Shown piece by piece: positions 51,473 through 59,632 of a stretch of 64,000 nt of DNA. Made by a program: the position numbers and the translations under genes. The first letter of the stretch is position 1, and every line of letters starts with the position of its first letter. The stretch spans positions 74,884 to 138,883 of the forward strand of contig NZ_JAECZC010000102.1 of NCBI RefSeq assembly GCF_016056305.1. Direction: 5' to 3'. The notes under the pieces were generated by a model. It did not search any database. It was not told the origin of the DNA and saw nothing but the letters and a program-made list of their open reading frames with translations. This DNA is from Amazonocrinis nigriterrae CENA67. Lineage in GTDB: Bacteria > Cyanobacteriota > Cyanobacteriia > Cyanobacteriales > Nostocaceae.

Positions 51473-52547
51473 ATCTCACTTTATCTACACTTTTTTTCAA
51501 GTCTTTACCAAAAACTACAAGTTCGTCCTCGTTTTTGGCGTACAAGTCTGGCAGCTCATAGGCTACGCCAGTCAACTCTTCGTATTGATTGGCTAGCTCC
51601 AGAATGCGCGATCGCAGCCTATCAGCTCGTGATGGAGGCAAAGTTTTAGGCTCCTGTGATACTTCTACAATTTCAGCGTCAATTATGGAGGTATCGCCCT
51701 TGAGTAGTCCCAAAACGGCGTTTTGTGATACAGGTAGTTGTCTAAATTTTAGCTCCTCCATTAATTGCCAACATCTATACAACTCCATCCAGGTTGGATC
51801 AATTTGCAAAGTCAGTGCCCAAATAATTCTGTCAGTTTTTTTGCCTGTGCGGACATAGTTGTTATCTTTGTCCGTAATTGGCTGCTTAATTTTGACTTGA
51901 GTCCGCGACAAAATAAACGGGATTTTGTGACGGTATTGGTGAGCAGGAAAAGGCGATCGCGTCAGTGACCCAATCAATTCTTTGTACTCTTCAAGCTTGG
52001 TATTGAGGTAAGTCAGATCCTCAAATCCATGAACTGTGATGCGTGCTGGCAACATCATGTCACGGTCTAGGAGTTCACGAATATAAAAGTAAAATTGTCC
52101 TTCTTTGACGCACCTATTTGGACAATCCCCTGTAAAACCCTTGTCCCTCATAGGACAGACTTCTTCAACATCTACCAATGGACGCCAAACATTACCCTTG
52201 CCGTCTTTAGTGGGAATGCAGCGCTTGGTGATGGTGTGGCGATCGCACACCAATTCAAGTCCTGAAGTTGTATGAGCTTTCATTGAACAGTTGAAAGTTT
52301 TCTCAACTTCATCGAAAGGTAAATAAATATTGAGTGCTTCGGTGTAAAAATCACCGTTGTTATCAGGCTCTGAGTAGCGCTTTAAAATTGTCTTAGCGAC
52401 ATTGTTGGTAGTAGTAATCCGCAGTTTATTTGCTAAATCTTTACCTGCGGTTTTTTCACCTTTGCGTCCACCTTTGAAAACTGAAATCTCAATGCGACCA
52501 AGGCAATTAAATTCTTTGCGTTGGTCGGTTAGTCCTCTAATTGGCAT
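51450..52547 (-). CDS. phiC31 Gp3-like protein (recombination directionality factor family?)
   Basis: 365 aa from ATG at 52547 (MPIRGLTDQRKEFNCLGRIEI). The start, the Cys-rich middle (VCPMRDKGFTGDCPNRCVKEGQFYFYIREL) and the ending helix (ARITVHGFEDLTYLNTKLEEY) resemble Gp3-like proteins that change the direction of serine integrases. Here both recombinases in the window are tyrosine type, so the role may differ. Start overlaps the preceding 3' end by 11 bases. Confidence 0.5.
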   Translation of the reverse strand: MPIRGLTDQRKEFNCLGRIEISVFKGGRKGEKTAGKDLANKLRITTTNNVAKTILKRYSEPDNNGDFYTEALNIYLPFDEVEKTFNCSMKAHTTSGLELVCDRHTITKRCIPTKDGKGNVWRPLVDVEEVCPMRDKGFTGDCPNRCVKEGQFYFYIRELLDRDMMLPARITVHGFEDLTYLNTKLEEYKELIGSLTRSPFPAHQYRHKIPFILSRTQVKIKQPITDKDNNYVRTGKKTDRIIWALTLQIDPTWMELYRCWQLMEELKFRQLPVSQNAVLGLLKGDTSIIDAEIVEVSQEPKTLPPSRADRLRSRILELANQYEELTGVAYELPDLYAKNEDELVVFGKDLKKSVDKVRYDHHSMD

Positions 52548-53094
52548 TCTCCAAACACCCCATCGCTTCAGATAAGTAGTGCAGAACATCACCCAAATGA
52601 GTTTTCATTTCTGGATCGGCATTTGGGCGATCGCACAACCACCTCCATTCTTCGGACTGAGCAATTTTTTCTATCTCTACATAACACCGATTAAAAACTC
52701 CTTGAAATTCTGCGATTTTTGCACTATCAACTGGATTCGCTTCTCTGATTTCGCCCAGTTGAATGAGGAGTTTATCAAAAAAAGTTTCGGTACTTCCATC
52801 ACACAGGTGACTGTCTATCCCGCTTCGCAACGCCCAACCATTGCCCCAAACAATAATTTTAAAATGCTGATTTGCGTACTGAAATTCGGCGCTAGTCGAA
52901 TGTATTCCGTCGGTCTTAAATTGAACATTCAGAGCTTCTTGTAATTCTGGCGGGATGACTTTATCGAATTTAGAACGAAATTGAGTGATCGCATCCTCTA
53001 TCCATTTTTGCTCTTGGCGCTGCTTTTCTTCTTGTTCCGCTCTGAGCTTGGCTTGGTGCTTGGTGTAGACTTTGGTAATTAGTTCCTCTAACAT
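52537..53094 (-). CDS. Early protein, unknown
   Basis: 185 aa. Strongly charged N-terminal coiled coil (TKVYTKHQAKLRAEQEEKQRQEQKWIED), then a mixed domain (FKIIVWGNGWALRSGIDSH). Its 5' end overlaps the previous gene by 124 bases and its 3' end the next gene by 11. Function unknown. Confidence 0.62.
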   Translation of the reverse strand: MLEELITKVYTKHQAKLRAEQEEKQRQEQKWIEDAITQFRSKFDKVIPPELQEALNVQFKTDGIHSTSAEFQYANQHFKIIVWGNGWALRSGIDSHLCDGSTETFFDKLLIQLGEIREANPVDSAKIAEFQGVFNRCYVEIEKIAQSEEWRWLCDRPNADPEMKTHLGDVLHYLSEAMGCLENAN

Positions 53095-53380
53095 GGTTTA
53101 CCTCTTGTAAAAACTGGTCTATGTTTTGGCGCAACATCTTTAAGTCAAACGCTGCATCATCGCCTACTTCATCAATCAATTCAAGTTCATTGTTGATTTG
53201 ATTACAGATGTTTAAGCACTGAGTAAAGTCGGGGATGTTGTCATCATCCCAAGCCAGAATAATTGGCTCGATGATGTCTTGATAAAGCTTTTGCATTCGC
53301 TTGATTGTGTCATCCCCTCTTAATTCTCTGTGGAATTCAGAGGGGTGATAGGGCCTGCCGTTGTGGTCAAATTTTCTCAT
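52970..53380 (-). CDS. Early protein, unknown
   Basis: 136 aa. Acidic and helical (GDDTIKRMQKLYQDIIEPIILAWDDDNIPDF). The last ~45 residues (SQAQSGTRRKAAPRAKMDRGC) overlap the next gene, so the true end is uncertain but no stop precedes it. Unknown function. Confidence 0.55.
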   Translation of the reverse strand: MRKFDHNGRPYHPSEFHRELRGDDTIKRMQKLYQDIIEPIILAWDDDNIPDFTQCLNICNQINNELELIDEVGDDAAFDLKMLRQNIDQFLQEVNHVRGTNYQSLHQAPSQAQSGTRRKAAPRAKMDRGCDHSISF

Positions 53381-53414
53381 ATTGTTTTGGGTGGGTAGTG
53401 CCCACCCATTACCC

Positions 53415-54479
53415 TCACGCTGCTACCAATTCCATACTTTCGGCTGGCTGATACTGCCTTAGCAGCTCCCACTCCTCACGGGTAAGCTCGTCAAAGGGTT
53501 TGTCTAGCAGTTCTTCAGGGCTTGGCGTGGTTGCGATGATTTGTTCTAATCGTTGTTTTAGAAATATCTCGACTGCTATTTGGTGTTTACACCTTACTGA
53601 GCGGTAGTGGCAGTCAGGGCACTCGCAGCGCTCCGACGATTCGGCGTGATTTGGACGCACTACATAATGATGTCCATTCTCACAGTTACGAACTACAAAC
53701 TCATCACCGTGTTGCTCAAGCACTTCAATAGCTTGAGCGCGTTCAGAGCGCATAGCACATTGTTGTCTGTACGTTTCTGCTAAATCAATAGTCGCCTGCT
53801 GTGGTGTACAGAATTTGGCTTGCGACAATGGATGTGTCCAGTAACAAGTCCAATCCATCCGAATCTGACTTATCGCGTTGTTTTCGTCATACACGTCCCA
53901 TATAACGGCGTAATCATCACCACCGACTTGGGAGCAACGCAAGAGGAATTCGCCAATGAAATAGCTGTCGCCAACTTTTGGCAAGTTATTGGGCTGTTCG
54001 TCGTGAAATAAATAGTCGTCGGTTTGTTCTTGGGCTTCTGGTTCGTCTGCCGCTTGCTGTGGCTTGGCAGCTACCACTTCGCCATAAGTCATCAACTCAA
54101 TGCGTTCTACAGGAAAACGCAGGTCATCATAACCATCATTAACAATCACCATGCTTTGATCGTTGTATCCTTTGATGGTTAAAAAATTTCCTACACTAGC
54201 GTACGAGAATGTATAACCTTGGGCAGCGGCTTCTTCTACAGTGAACGGGTTTTCCTTTGTTGGCATGACTTTAGGCGCATCTGTCACCTTTTCTATCTGG
54301 CGGATTCCGCCAGATAGCTTTTCAGTTTTAGCGGACTGATACTCGGTAATTGCCTTAATCCAATTGTCTTTGCTGCGCTTGTCACCCTCTGGTGTTACGC
54401 CCAGTTGACGAGCAATTTTTTTGATTTCGTCTAACTTAAGTTCTTGGAGGTATTGAGCAGTGTAGAGTTGGTGTGTCAT
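53415..54479 (-). CDS. SWIM-zinc-finger protein with SAP-like N-terminus
   Basis: 354 aa. N-terminal DEIKKIARQLGVTPEGDKRSKDNWIKAI resembles a Rho-N/SAP-like domain. Residues ~62-70 (LSGGIRQIE) come from an in-frame dispersed palindrome (54293-54317). The C-terminal SWIM finger reads ERCECPDCHYRSVRCKHQIAVE (C-x-C ... C-x-H). Likely nucleic-acid binding; the insertion has not broken the frame, so it is still coded. Confidence 0.78.
   Translation of the reverse strand: MTHQLYTAQYLQELKLDEIKKIARQLGVTPEGDKRSKDNWIKAITEYQSAKTEKLSGGIRQIEKVTDAPKVMPTKENPFTVEEAAAQGYTFSYASVGNFLTIKGYNDQSMVIVNDGYDDLRFPVERIELMTYGEVVAAKPQQAADEPEAQEQTDDYLFHDEQPNNLPKVGDSYFIGEFLLRCSQVGGDDYAVIWDVYDENNAISQIRMDWTCYWTHPLSQAKFCTPQQATIDLAETYRQQCAMRSERAQAIEVLEQHGDEFVVRNCENGHHYVVRPNHAESSERCECPDCHYRSVRCKHQIAVEIFLKQRLEQIIATTPSPEELLDKPFDELTREEWELLRQYQPAESMELVAA
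54293..54317. repeat. Dispersed palindrome, copy 6 (in frame inside a gene)
   Basis: CTATCTGGCGGA, T, TCCGCCAGATAG within the SWIM-finger gene. It is translated as LSGGIRQI on that strand. Confidence 0.95.
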
Positions 54480-54566
54480 AATTTTTTTGCCTGTACTTTA
54501 GTTGTTAAGGTTCCAAGGGTGCGGATTGCTGATGTTTGCGAGACGGGCGATTCGCCTAACCTTGGA

Positions 54567-54782
54567 TTAATGAGCTTTATCACCAGCTTTTTCTAGAAAC
54601 TGGACAACTTCTCGATAATCGCTTTTTGTGTATGCCCAGCAAGATAGGGCATCAAGTAGGTCACTGAAGGAGTAGCCTTGCTTTTCTAGAATGTCCATCA
54701 GTTTGGCGATGAACTTGGCGAGCGCCTCGGCACGGCACTCCTCTAGGGCAGAGGTAACAGTTTTCTCGAATTCAGAAGTCAT
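54567..54782 (-). CDS. Small helical protein, unknown
   Basis: 71 aa, acidic N-terminus with helical text (TVTSALEECRAEALAKFIAKLMDILEKQGYSFSDLLDALSCWAYTK). Part of the leftward early operon. Unknown. Confidence 0.55.
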   Translation of the reverse strand: MTSEFEKTVTSALEECRAEALAKFIAKLMDILEKQGYSFSDLLDALSCWAYTKSDYREVVQFLEKAGDKAH

Positions 54783-54842
54783 AAGTTTTCAAGGTGCTGA
54801 GTAGGGCAATTCACCGCTATTCAAGCGGTGAAGAGCGTTTTT

Positions 54843-54983
54843 CTAGGGGGCTTCGGCTTCAAGTTTGTCGATTCGTTTGAGAGTGGCTTGCACTCTCGTG
54901 ATGATTTCCTCGGCTTTTTGTCTGTCTGCGGCTGCTTGCTGTTGCTTGGCTTTGGTTTCTTGTAGTAGCTGCTTGTAGTTCAT
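54843..54983 (-). CDS. Very short coiled-coil protein
   Basis: 46 aa (MNYKQLLQETKAKQQQ ... LEAEAP), an Ala/Lys/Gln helix. First gene of the leftward early operon, reading from the control region at about 55000. Too short for a homology guess; may be a real small regulator. Confidence 0.4.
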   Translation of the reverse strand: MNYKQLLQETKAKQQQAAADRQKAEEIITRVQATLKRIDKLEAEAP

Positions 54984-55014
54984 GGTGGTGGTTCGCTTGC
55001 GTTGATAAATTTAT

Positions 55015-55111
55015 GTTAGTACGTGGTTAGCACATTTGTCAATATCTGTTAGTACAAAGTTTTTGCGAGGATATTAGCTTTCAGGTGTGAAGATGCTATC
55101 TTGGTTAGTAC
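55015..55111. promoter_or_regulatory. Operator-like repeats GTTAGTAC
   Basis: GTTAGTAC at 55015-55022, 55048-55055 and 55104-55111, plus GTTAGCAC at 55026-55033. Spacings 11, 22 and 56 are close to whole helical turns. Inverted relatives (GTGCTAAC 55460-55467, ATACTAAC 55482-55489) lie past the RHH gene. Between two divergent early operons, so likely sites for the RHH protein coded at 55137. Confidence 0.55.
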
Positions 55112-55136
55112 AATTGAGCAAACTAGGCAGGTAAAT

Positions 55137-55352
55137 ATGGCAGAAGAAGCTAGGTTGACCATACGTATCAACCCAGACAAGAGAAAGGCACTCAAAGCCA
55201 AAGCCGAAGCAGAGGGCAAAAATACAACCGAAGTTTTAACGGAGTTTATTGATCAATATCTCGGCATAAAACAACTCCATAACCCGCTTGAGCAACGTGT
55301 TACCAGACTTGAAAAAATCGTTGAGGAACATCTGGGGGAATCAGCCGCCTGA
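55137..55352 (+). CDS. Ribbon-helix-helix regulator with coiled-coil tail
   Basis: 71 aa from ATG at 55137 (MAEEARLTIRI), with GGCAGG upstream. RLTIRINPDKRKALKAKAEAEGKNTTEVLTEFIDQYL is a clear RHH fold, followed by a short coiled coil (LEQRVTRLEKIVEEHL). Its gene is bordered by the GTTAGTAC repeats, making it the probable repressor of the divergent early operons. Confidence 0.8.
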   Translation: MAEEARLTIRINPDKRKALKAKAEAEGKNTTEVLTEFIDQYLGIKQLHNPLEQRVTRLEKIVEEHLGESAA

Positions 55353-55376
55353 GAGAAGAAAACGAATCTCTCAGGC
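55347..55376. other. 10-bp hairpin over the RHH gene stop
   Basis: GCCTGAGAGA pairs with TCTCTCAGGC around loop AGAAAACGAA; the stop codon lies in the 5' arm. Possible mRNA stability or attenuation element. Confidence 0.55.
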
Positions 55377-55413
55377 AGATAAAAGAAAAAGTGATTGACG
55401 CAGTTTTAAAGGA

Positions 55414-55441
55414 AAAACCCGCCAGCGACTAGGCGGGTTTT
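55414..55441 (+). terminator. Rho-independent terminator
   Basis: AAAACCCGCC, loop AGCGACTA, GGCGGGTTTT. A perfect stem with a T-run; ends the RHH transcript. Confidence 0.88.
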
Positions 55442-55713
55442 GTGTTTTGTTGTTTTGTTGTGCTAACTAAGGCATGACGTTATACTAACAAATAAGTGAT
55501 CGCTTTTGGGGTCAACAAAAGCGATCGCCACAAGTCATTAGTTAACTTGTCTTCACAAATGACAAATGACAAATGACTAAAAACGCGATCGCTCTTGGTG
55601 GCAGATAGCACCTGCCTTCAAAAATCTGCGCGATCGCACAGACTAAAGAATCTTTAGTAGTCTATCTGGCGGAATCCGCCAGATAAAAATCTTCACTTAC
55701 CACGGATACCAAA
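55442..55713. other. Non-coding region between RHH gene and next operon
   Basis: Contains inverted operator-like sequences (55460-55489), an inverted repeat with HIP1-like ends (about 55498-55526, GATCGCTTTTG/CAAAAGCGATC), GACAAAT-type repeats (~55555-55575) and a dispersed palindrome. No gene is seen. Confidence 0.6.
55663..55685. repeat. Dispersed palindrome, copy 7
   Basis: TATCTGGCGGA, A, TCCGCCAGATA, 29 bases before the start of the gene at 55714. Confidence 0.95.
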
Positions 55714-55905
55714 ATGTCAGACATTAAAAAACTAACCCTTTCTGAAATCATGGCAAGACCGATGCCAGAAATTGATGAAGAAGCTCAAGCGGAACTTGAT
55801 GCTCTAGATATTTTGTTTCCTGAAAAATCTCCAGAGCCTTGGTATCCTGCACCAGAAACCACTTTATCAAGAGAAATCGCTGCCTGGCTTGAGGAAAATT
55901 CATAA
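55714..55905 (+). CDS. Small acidic protein, unknown
   Basis: 63 aa (MSDIKKLTLSEIMARPMPEID...). Acidic with a helical C-terminus. Coupled by overlap (ATGA) to the next gene. It has the look of a small regulator or antitoxin-like protein; no family recognised. Confidence 0.6.
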   Translation: MSDIKKLTLSEIMARPMPEIDEEAQAELDALDILFPEKSPEPWYPAPETTLSREIAAWLEENS

Positions 55906-56348
55906 TGACCACTGACAACTACCCACAACCAGATCCGACCTGGATTTATTACCAGGTGTGGCAGCAAGTGACAACTGCCCACGCAGAACTTGAAAAACTG
56001 ATGCAATACATGACACAGTGCGAGGATGCCTCAGTAATAACTGATGACGAAATCGACCAATCTTTAGACAAAGTTAGCCTCGCCATGCTCCAAGCCGGCG
56101 AGGCGCTACCGCTCAGGCAAGAACCACAACAGGAAAACAAACTAAAAGATTCCACCGGATTAACACTTGTTGAGCCTTATCTTCTTCGTGTTTCACAAAT
56201 TCTCAGTGATGAGCAGATTGAGGTTGTAAAGTCTCGCTGGAACATCAAAAACGTTTACACAGAAGAGGGAAACACCTTTTTTGAACTGGGGCGAGACATG
56301 GGACAAACGCATCTGCCCACGGTAGCCGAATGGCTGGGCGGGTGGTAA
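55905..56348 (+). CDS. Early protein, unknown
   Basis: 147 aa. Helical N-terminus (YYQVWQQVTTAHAELEKLMQYM) and a C-terminal piece (QILSDEQIEVVKSRWNIKNVYTEEGNTFFELGRDM). Coupled to the 63-aa gene. Unknown family. Confidence 0.6.
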   Translation: MTTDNYPQPDPTWIYYQVWQQVTTAHAELEKLMQYMTQCEDASVITDDEIDQSLDKVSLAMLQAGEALPLRQEPQQENKLKDSTGLTLVEPYLLRVSQILSDEQIEVVKSRWNIKNVYTEEGNTFFELGRDMGQTHLPTVAEWLGGW

Positions 56349-56413
56349 GCAAAAATTTCACCAAATCGGCCAAACATCGGTTATGACAAACTCATCCTAC
56401 TGAGTGTCAACCG

Positions 56414-57205
56414 ATGTTTAACTTACTTTTACTAGTCAACCTTGCCTCAATCATTGCCTTTGTGACTGGGCTGATTAATCCCAAACTAGTGCTACGCGGT
56501 AAAACAAAGACACGGCGTAGAAGTTCTGAAGTTTACCTATCTGCTTTTGTACTGTCTTTTGTTGGCATGATTATTTTTCTTCCCAAGCCAGAACCAGATG
56601 CAATATCTGCGCCACCAATACCAAAGGAGGTGAAACCAACCCAAACACCTCAAGCAGTGGCGAAACCGACATTAACACCAACCCCAAAAGCAACACCAAC
56701 ACCTGAATTTGTTGCCTTTGACCCAAGTGTATGCAAGAGCGATCGCTATCTTCCCGTAAATGGGGCAAGCATCGCGCTCTACACCACCTGTCAATACCTC
56801 AACACCGACTTAATCAAACCTGAATCCGTTTCCGTCGTCACTGGCGCAAACGACAATGAAAATCCATCAGTTTTGGAATTGCAATCCGAATCAGGATTTG
56901 AAAAAGTCGCAGCCAGGGATTATAGCCTTACTTCAGAATCAGGCGATGTGTGTGTTGAATACAAAGACAAGTCTGTTTCCTGCTTTGCATTCTCTGACTC
57001 TGGTCAGGCAGAAGTACAAATTCAGCAACCACAAGAAACCGTTATCCCAATAGGTGCTAAGTGCGAAAACTTCGCTACTCAAGCTGATGCCCAAGCAGCA
57101 CTAAGCGCCAATCCACAACTGGATAGAGATGGTGATGGGACAGCTTGTGATTCACTAGCCTCTGGTGGAACCCGCCATACAGGACAACGACGCAGGAAAA
57201 GATGA
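56414..57205 (+). CDS. Membrane protein with Excalibur calcium-binding domain
   Basis: 263 aa. Two N-terminal hydrophobic segments (MFNLLLLVNLASIIAFVTG and VYLSAFVLSFVGMIIFLP), a Pro/Thr linker (~68-100), a mixed domain, then a C-terminal Excalibur motif (CENFATQADAQAALSANPQ and LDRDGDGTACDS). Probably anchored with the C-terminal domain outside. Role in the phage unknown. Confidence 0.75.
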   Translation: MFNLLLLVNLASIIAFVTGLINPKLVLRGKTKTRRRSSEVYLSAFVLSFVGMIIFLPKPEPDAISAPPIPKEVKPTQTPQAVAKPTLTPTPKATPTPEFVAFDPSVCKSDRYLPVNGASIALYTTCQYLNTDLIKPESVSVVTGANDNENPSVLELQSESGFEKVAARDYSLTSESGDVCVEYKDKSVSCFAFSDSGQAEVQIQQPQETVIPIGAKCENFATQADAQAALSANPQLDRDGDGTACDSLASGGTRHTGQRRRKR

Positions 57206-57402
57206 AAATTCGAGAAAGGTTAAACCGCCTAGCTGCCAAATTCTACGCTCAAATGGGCTATGTAGTGCGGGAAGAGTTTGATTTTACCACTTCCCAGCAC
57301 CCAACAGAAAAAGCAGTTTACCGGATGGCTGAAATTGCCTATGAGGAGTTCATGGGCGATCGCCCTGATTATGCCGAAGAAGAAAACGAAGCCCAAGAGT
57401 AG
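57202..57402 (+). CDS. Small protein, unknown
   Basis: 66 aa, charged (RLNRLAAKFYAQMGYVVREEFDFTTS ... YAEEENEAQE). It overlaps the Excalibur gene by four bases (ATGA). Unknown. Confidence 0.6.
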   Translation: MKIRERLNRLAAKFYAQMGYVVREEFDFTTSQHPTEKAVYRMAEIAYEEFMGDRPDYAEEENEAQE

Positions 57403-57446
57403 AACAGATAAATAACACTCTTGGGCAGTTCACAAACTATAAATTT

Positions 57447-58943
57447 ATGAACAATACAACAATACCACGCCCTCAAAGAAGCGACAAAGGCAGAATAGTT
57501 GGCGAATTTTATCCTTTACAAAGAGCCGAATTACTAGCCTTGCGGGACTCTGATTTAGCTAGAGGCCCGTTTTACGTCCATCTATGCATGAGGTTTGAAA
57601 ACCCCTGGTGCGATCGCCCGTTTGCTATTTCAGTTGGGCAATTCTGCAAAAGGTGGCATATTCCTGAAAGCAATTTCTACAGGGCTATTAGCAAGCTACA
57701 GGAAATGCAAATTTTGGATTGGGAACCAAGAGAGATATTTTTTTACTGGAAAAGTCCCACTAGTGAGAACCAATTCCCAGTAGTGGGAGATAGTCCCAGT
57801 AGTGGGAGTAATAGTCCCAGTAGTGGGAGTGAAATTCCCAGTAGTGAGAGCAATAGTCCCAGTAGTGGGAATTTGAGATCGCCAGAACCCTTGATTGATA
57901 AGGCTTTTAGCGACGACGAAATACAGACTATTCAGATTAATTCAGAACCTATTCATACTTATTTAGACGAGAACGACGAAAGTGAAAAACAACTTCTTAT
58001 TCAAGAACCAAAGTCACAATCACCCACTACGTTGTTAAACCAATCCGAGTCTTCGCAACAAAACAAGTTAACTCGTATTGACCCATTTTTCGCCCGGCGC
58101 CCCAAGCCCCAAGAAATCGAATGGGATTGGGTTCCTGATGGCGAGTGGAAAATCGATGGCAAACTAGATGCAAATTTCGTCGATTGGCACGCTAGGCGCT
58201 GGATGCAAAAATATGGAGCTATTGATATCCACGAGGCCCGCAAAAACGTGCGGGCCTATTACCGCAACGACCCGCGTCGCCTTGCTGATGATTGGCAGGA
58301 ATATCACGAAGCTACTTTGCATAAAGCCGCTAATATCGCTACTCGCCAATCAAATGGCATCAATGTTCCAGAAGCGGAAAAAGCCGCGATCGCCAAACAT
58401 CAAGCGGCGTTGCAGCCCACAGATAAATCTGTAGTGAAACCGCAATATGAAGAAGTCAAGCAATATGTTTCAGTGAATTCTGAGCAATTGAAGAGCGAGA
58501 ATAAGCCAATACTTTGTGCTGAAAAAGAAATTGATTGGGATGCCCTAGCAGACGAAAGTCGGCAATGGGAAGCCGAGCAAACCCGAATCCCAGAAGGCGC
58601 GGAAAATCCCCAAGCTTATATCAATACGGTAAGACCGGAAGATAGCGACTACTGGCGGCGATTTAGTGAGCAACGCCAATCAAGTTCAATAATCCCTATC
58701 GATATTCCAACTTCTGAAGCTGAAGCCAGAAAGCTGGTTGCTGATGCGATCGCCAACATTAAACCAATGCCAAAGTTTAGTCGTGCTGAACGCTATGCTC
58801 AAACTCGCCTACAGCATTGGAATAATCTATTACAAACTGGCATTCCTTCGGTGATTGCGGATGTTGAGCGCCAAGTTGCAGCTGCGGGATTGATTATCGT
58901 TGATGGTTGTGTTGTGAGTGCAGAAGATATAGGAAATGAATGA
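57447..58943 (+). CDS. Replication initiator-like protein (lambda O analogue) with internal iterons
   Basis: 498 aa. N-terminal winged helix (RDSDLARGPFYVHLCMRF ... SVGQFCKRWHIPESNFYRAISKLQEMQILDW). Residues ~103-142 are a Ser/Pro repeat coded by six DNA iterons (57755-57870). After that come a linker, a basic middle (HARRWMQKYGAIDIHEARKNVRAYYRNDPRR) and a long helical C-terminus. The arrangement matches lambda O: initiator with the origin inside its own gene. The C-terminus would recruit a helicase (inference). Its end overlaps the next gene by 8 bases. Confidence 0.7.
   Translation: MNNTTIPRPQRSDKGRIVGEFYPLQRAELLALRDSDLARGPFYVHLCMRFENPWCDRPFAISVGQFCKRWHIPESNFYRAISKLQEMQILDWEPREIFFYWKSPTSENQFPVVGDSPSSGSNSPSSGSEIPSSESNSPSSGNLRSPEPLIDKAFSDDEIQTIQINSEPIHTYLDENDESEKQLLIQEPKSQSPTTLLNQSESSQQNKLTRIDPFFARRPKPQEIEWDWVPDGEWKIDGKLDANFVDWHARRWMQKYGAIDIHEARKNVRAYYRNDPRRLADDWQEYHEATLHKAANIATRQSNGINVPEAEKAAIAKHQAALQPTDKSVVKPQYEEVKQYVSVNSEQLKSENKPILCAEKEIDWDALADESRQWEAEQTRIPEGAENPQAYINTVRPEDSDYWRRFSEQRQSSSIIPIDIPTSEAEARKLVADAIANIKPMPKFSRAERYAQTRLQHWNNLLQTGIPSVIADVERQVAAAGLIIVDGCVVSAEDIGNE
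57755..57870 (+). repeat. Six iterons, likely replication origin
   Basis: Repeat consensus TCCCAGTAGTGGGA (partly palindromic) at 57755, 57775, 57794, 57815, 57836 and 57857, 19-21 bases apart (two helical turns), with slightly varied copies at the first and fifth positions. A region richer in A+T follows (57895-58020). As in lambda, the origin would lie within the initiator gene. Confidence 0.75.
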
Positions 58944-59382
58944 TAAATACTCACTAAATACTCAAAAACTCGCCCACTTAGCCCGAAGCAAACGCAACAC
59001 TAGAGGTTTGCGAGAAACGGCAGTAGAGATTGGCAGTGTAAGTCCAGCTACTCTTTCAAGAATAGAAAACGGTAGAATGCCGGACATGGAAACTTTTCTA
59101 GCACTTTGCGACTGGCTAGAAGTGCCGCCTGGTGAGTTATTTAAGGAAATTATGGAAGATGAAATAAAATACAGAGCTACGCCCAAGGGCAAGCAATATA
59201 TACGCTCTATGCAAATTGAAGATATAAAAACGCGATTAAGCAATCCTATAACCAGAGAGCAAGCCTTGCTGGATACAGGCGAGTGGGTCAAAGAAACTGC
59301 TTTGTACTTTGGTGCTAGTCCTACTACCGCCTACAAGATAGCTGCCACTTTTGTGGAGGGGCTTGAAAAGGATTTTACTTGA
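58936..59382 (+). CDS. XRE-family HTH regulator
   Basis: 148 aa. GLRETAVEIGSVSPATLSRIENGRMPDMETFLALCDWLEVPPGELF is a clear HTH_3 (Cro/CI-like) domain. The C-terminal part (REQALLDTGEWVKETALYFGASPTTAYKIAATFVEGLEKDF) is helical and may dimerise. Coupled by overlap to the initiator gene, so likely tied to replication or lysogeny control. Confidence 0.85.
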   Translation: MNDKYSLNTQKLAHLARSKRNTRGLRETAVEIGSVSPATLSRIENGRMPDMETFLALCDWLEVPPGELFKEIMEDEIKYRATPKGKQYIRSMQIEDIKTRLSNPITREQALLDTGEWVKETALYFGASPTTAYKIAATFVEGLEKDFT

Positions 59383-59619
59383 TTATCTGGCGGATTCCGC
59401 CAGATAAAAAGCTTTACAAATCCCGTAAAGCGACAAAACCCGCTGGGCTTGGTAGGCTGCAACCAATATCTTTCTAGTAGACAGATAAGACATCTGGTGT
59501 TGGCGTGCAACTTCCCCCACAGCACTAAACCAGTCTTCACAGCAAGCCTGGTCAGCAATTAGGGCTTCTTCGTTATCCAGGTTTAGTATTGCGTCTGCTG
59601 GCGTGTAGAAGGATTTCAT
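59383..59619 (-). CDS. Small protein ending in a palindrome-coded tail
   Basis: 78 aa (MKSFYTPADAILNLDNEEAL ... YGICKAFYLAESAR). The last residues YLAESAR and stop come from the dispersed palindrome at 59393-59417. It is on the opposite strand to its neighbours. Function unknown; the native C-terminus may have been replaced. Confidence 0.55.
   Translation of the reverse strand: MKSFYTPADAILNLDNEEALIADQACCEDWFSAVGEVARQHQMSYLSTRKILVAAYQAQRVLSLYGICKAFYLAESAR
59393..59417. repeat. Dispersed palindrome, copy 8 (makes a gene end)
   Basis: TTATCTGGCGGA, T, TCCGCCAGATAA. It supplies the C-terminus and stop codon of the minus-strand gene 59383-59619 and lies just beyond the XRE gene. Confidence 0.95.
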
Positions 59620-59632
59620 GGTTAAGAGTGCT

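Noticed and set aside
57755-57870. CRISPR-like array (six repeats)
   Set aside because: Repeats are 14 bases and the spacers only 5-7; they are translated in frame, so iterons fit better.
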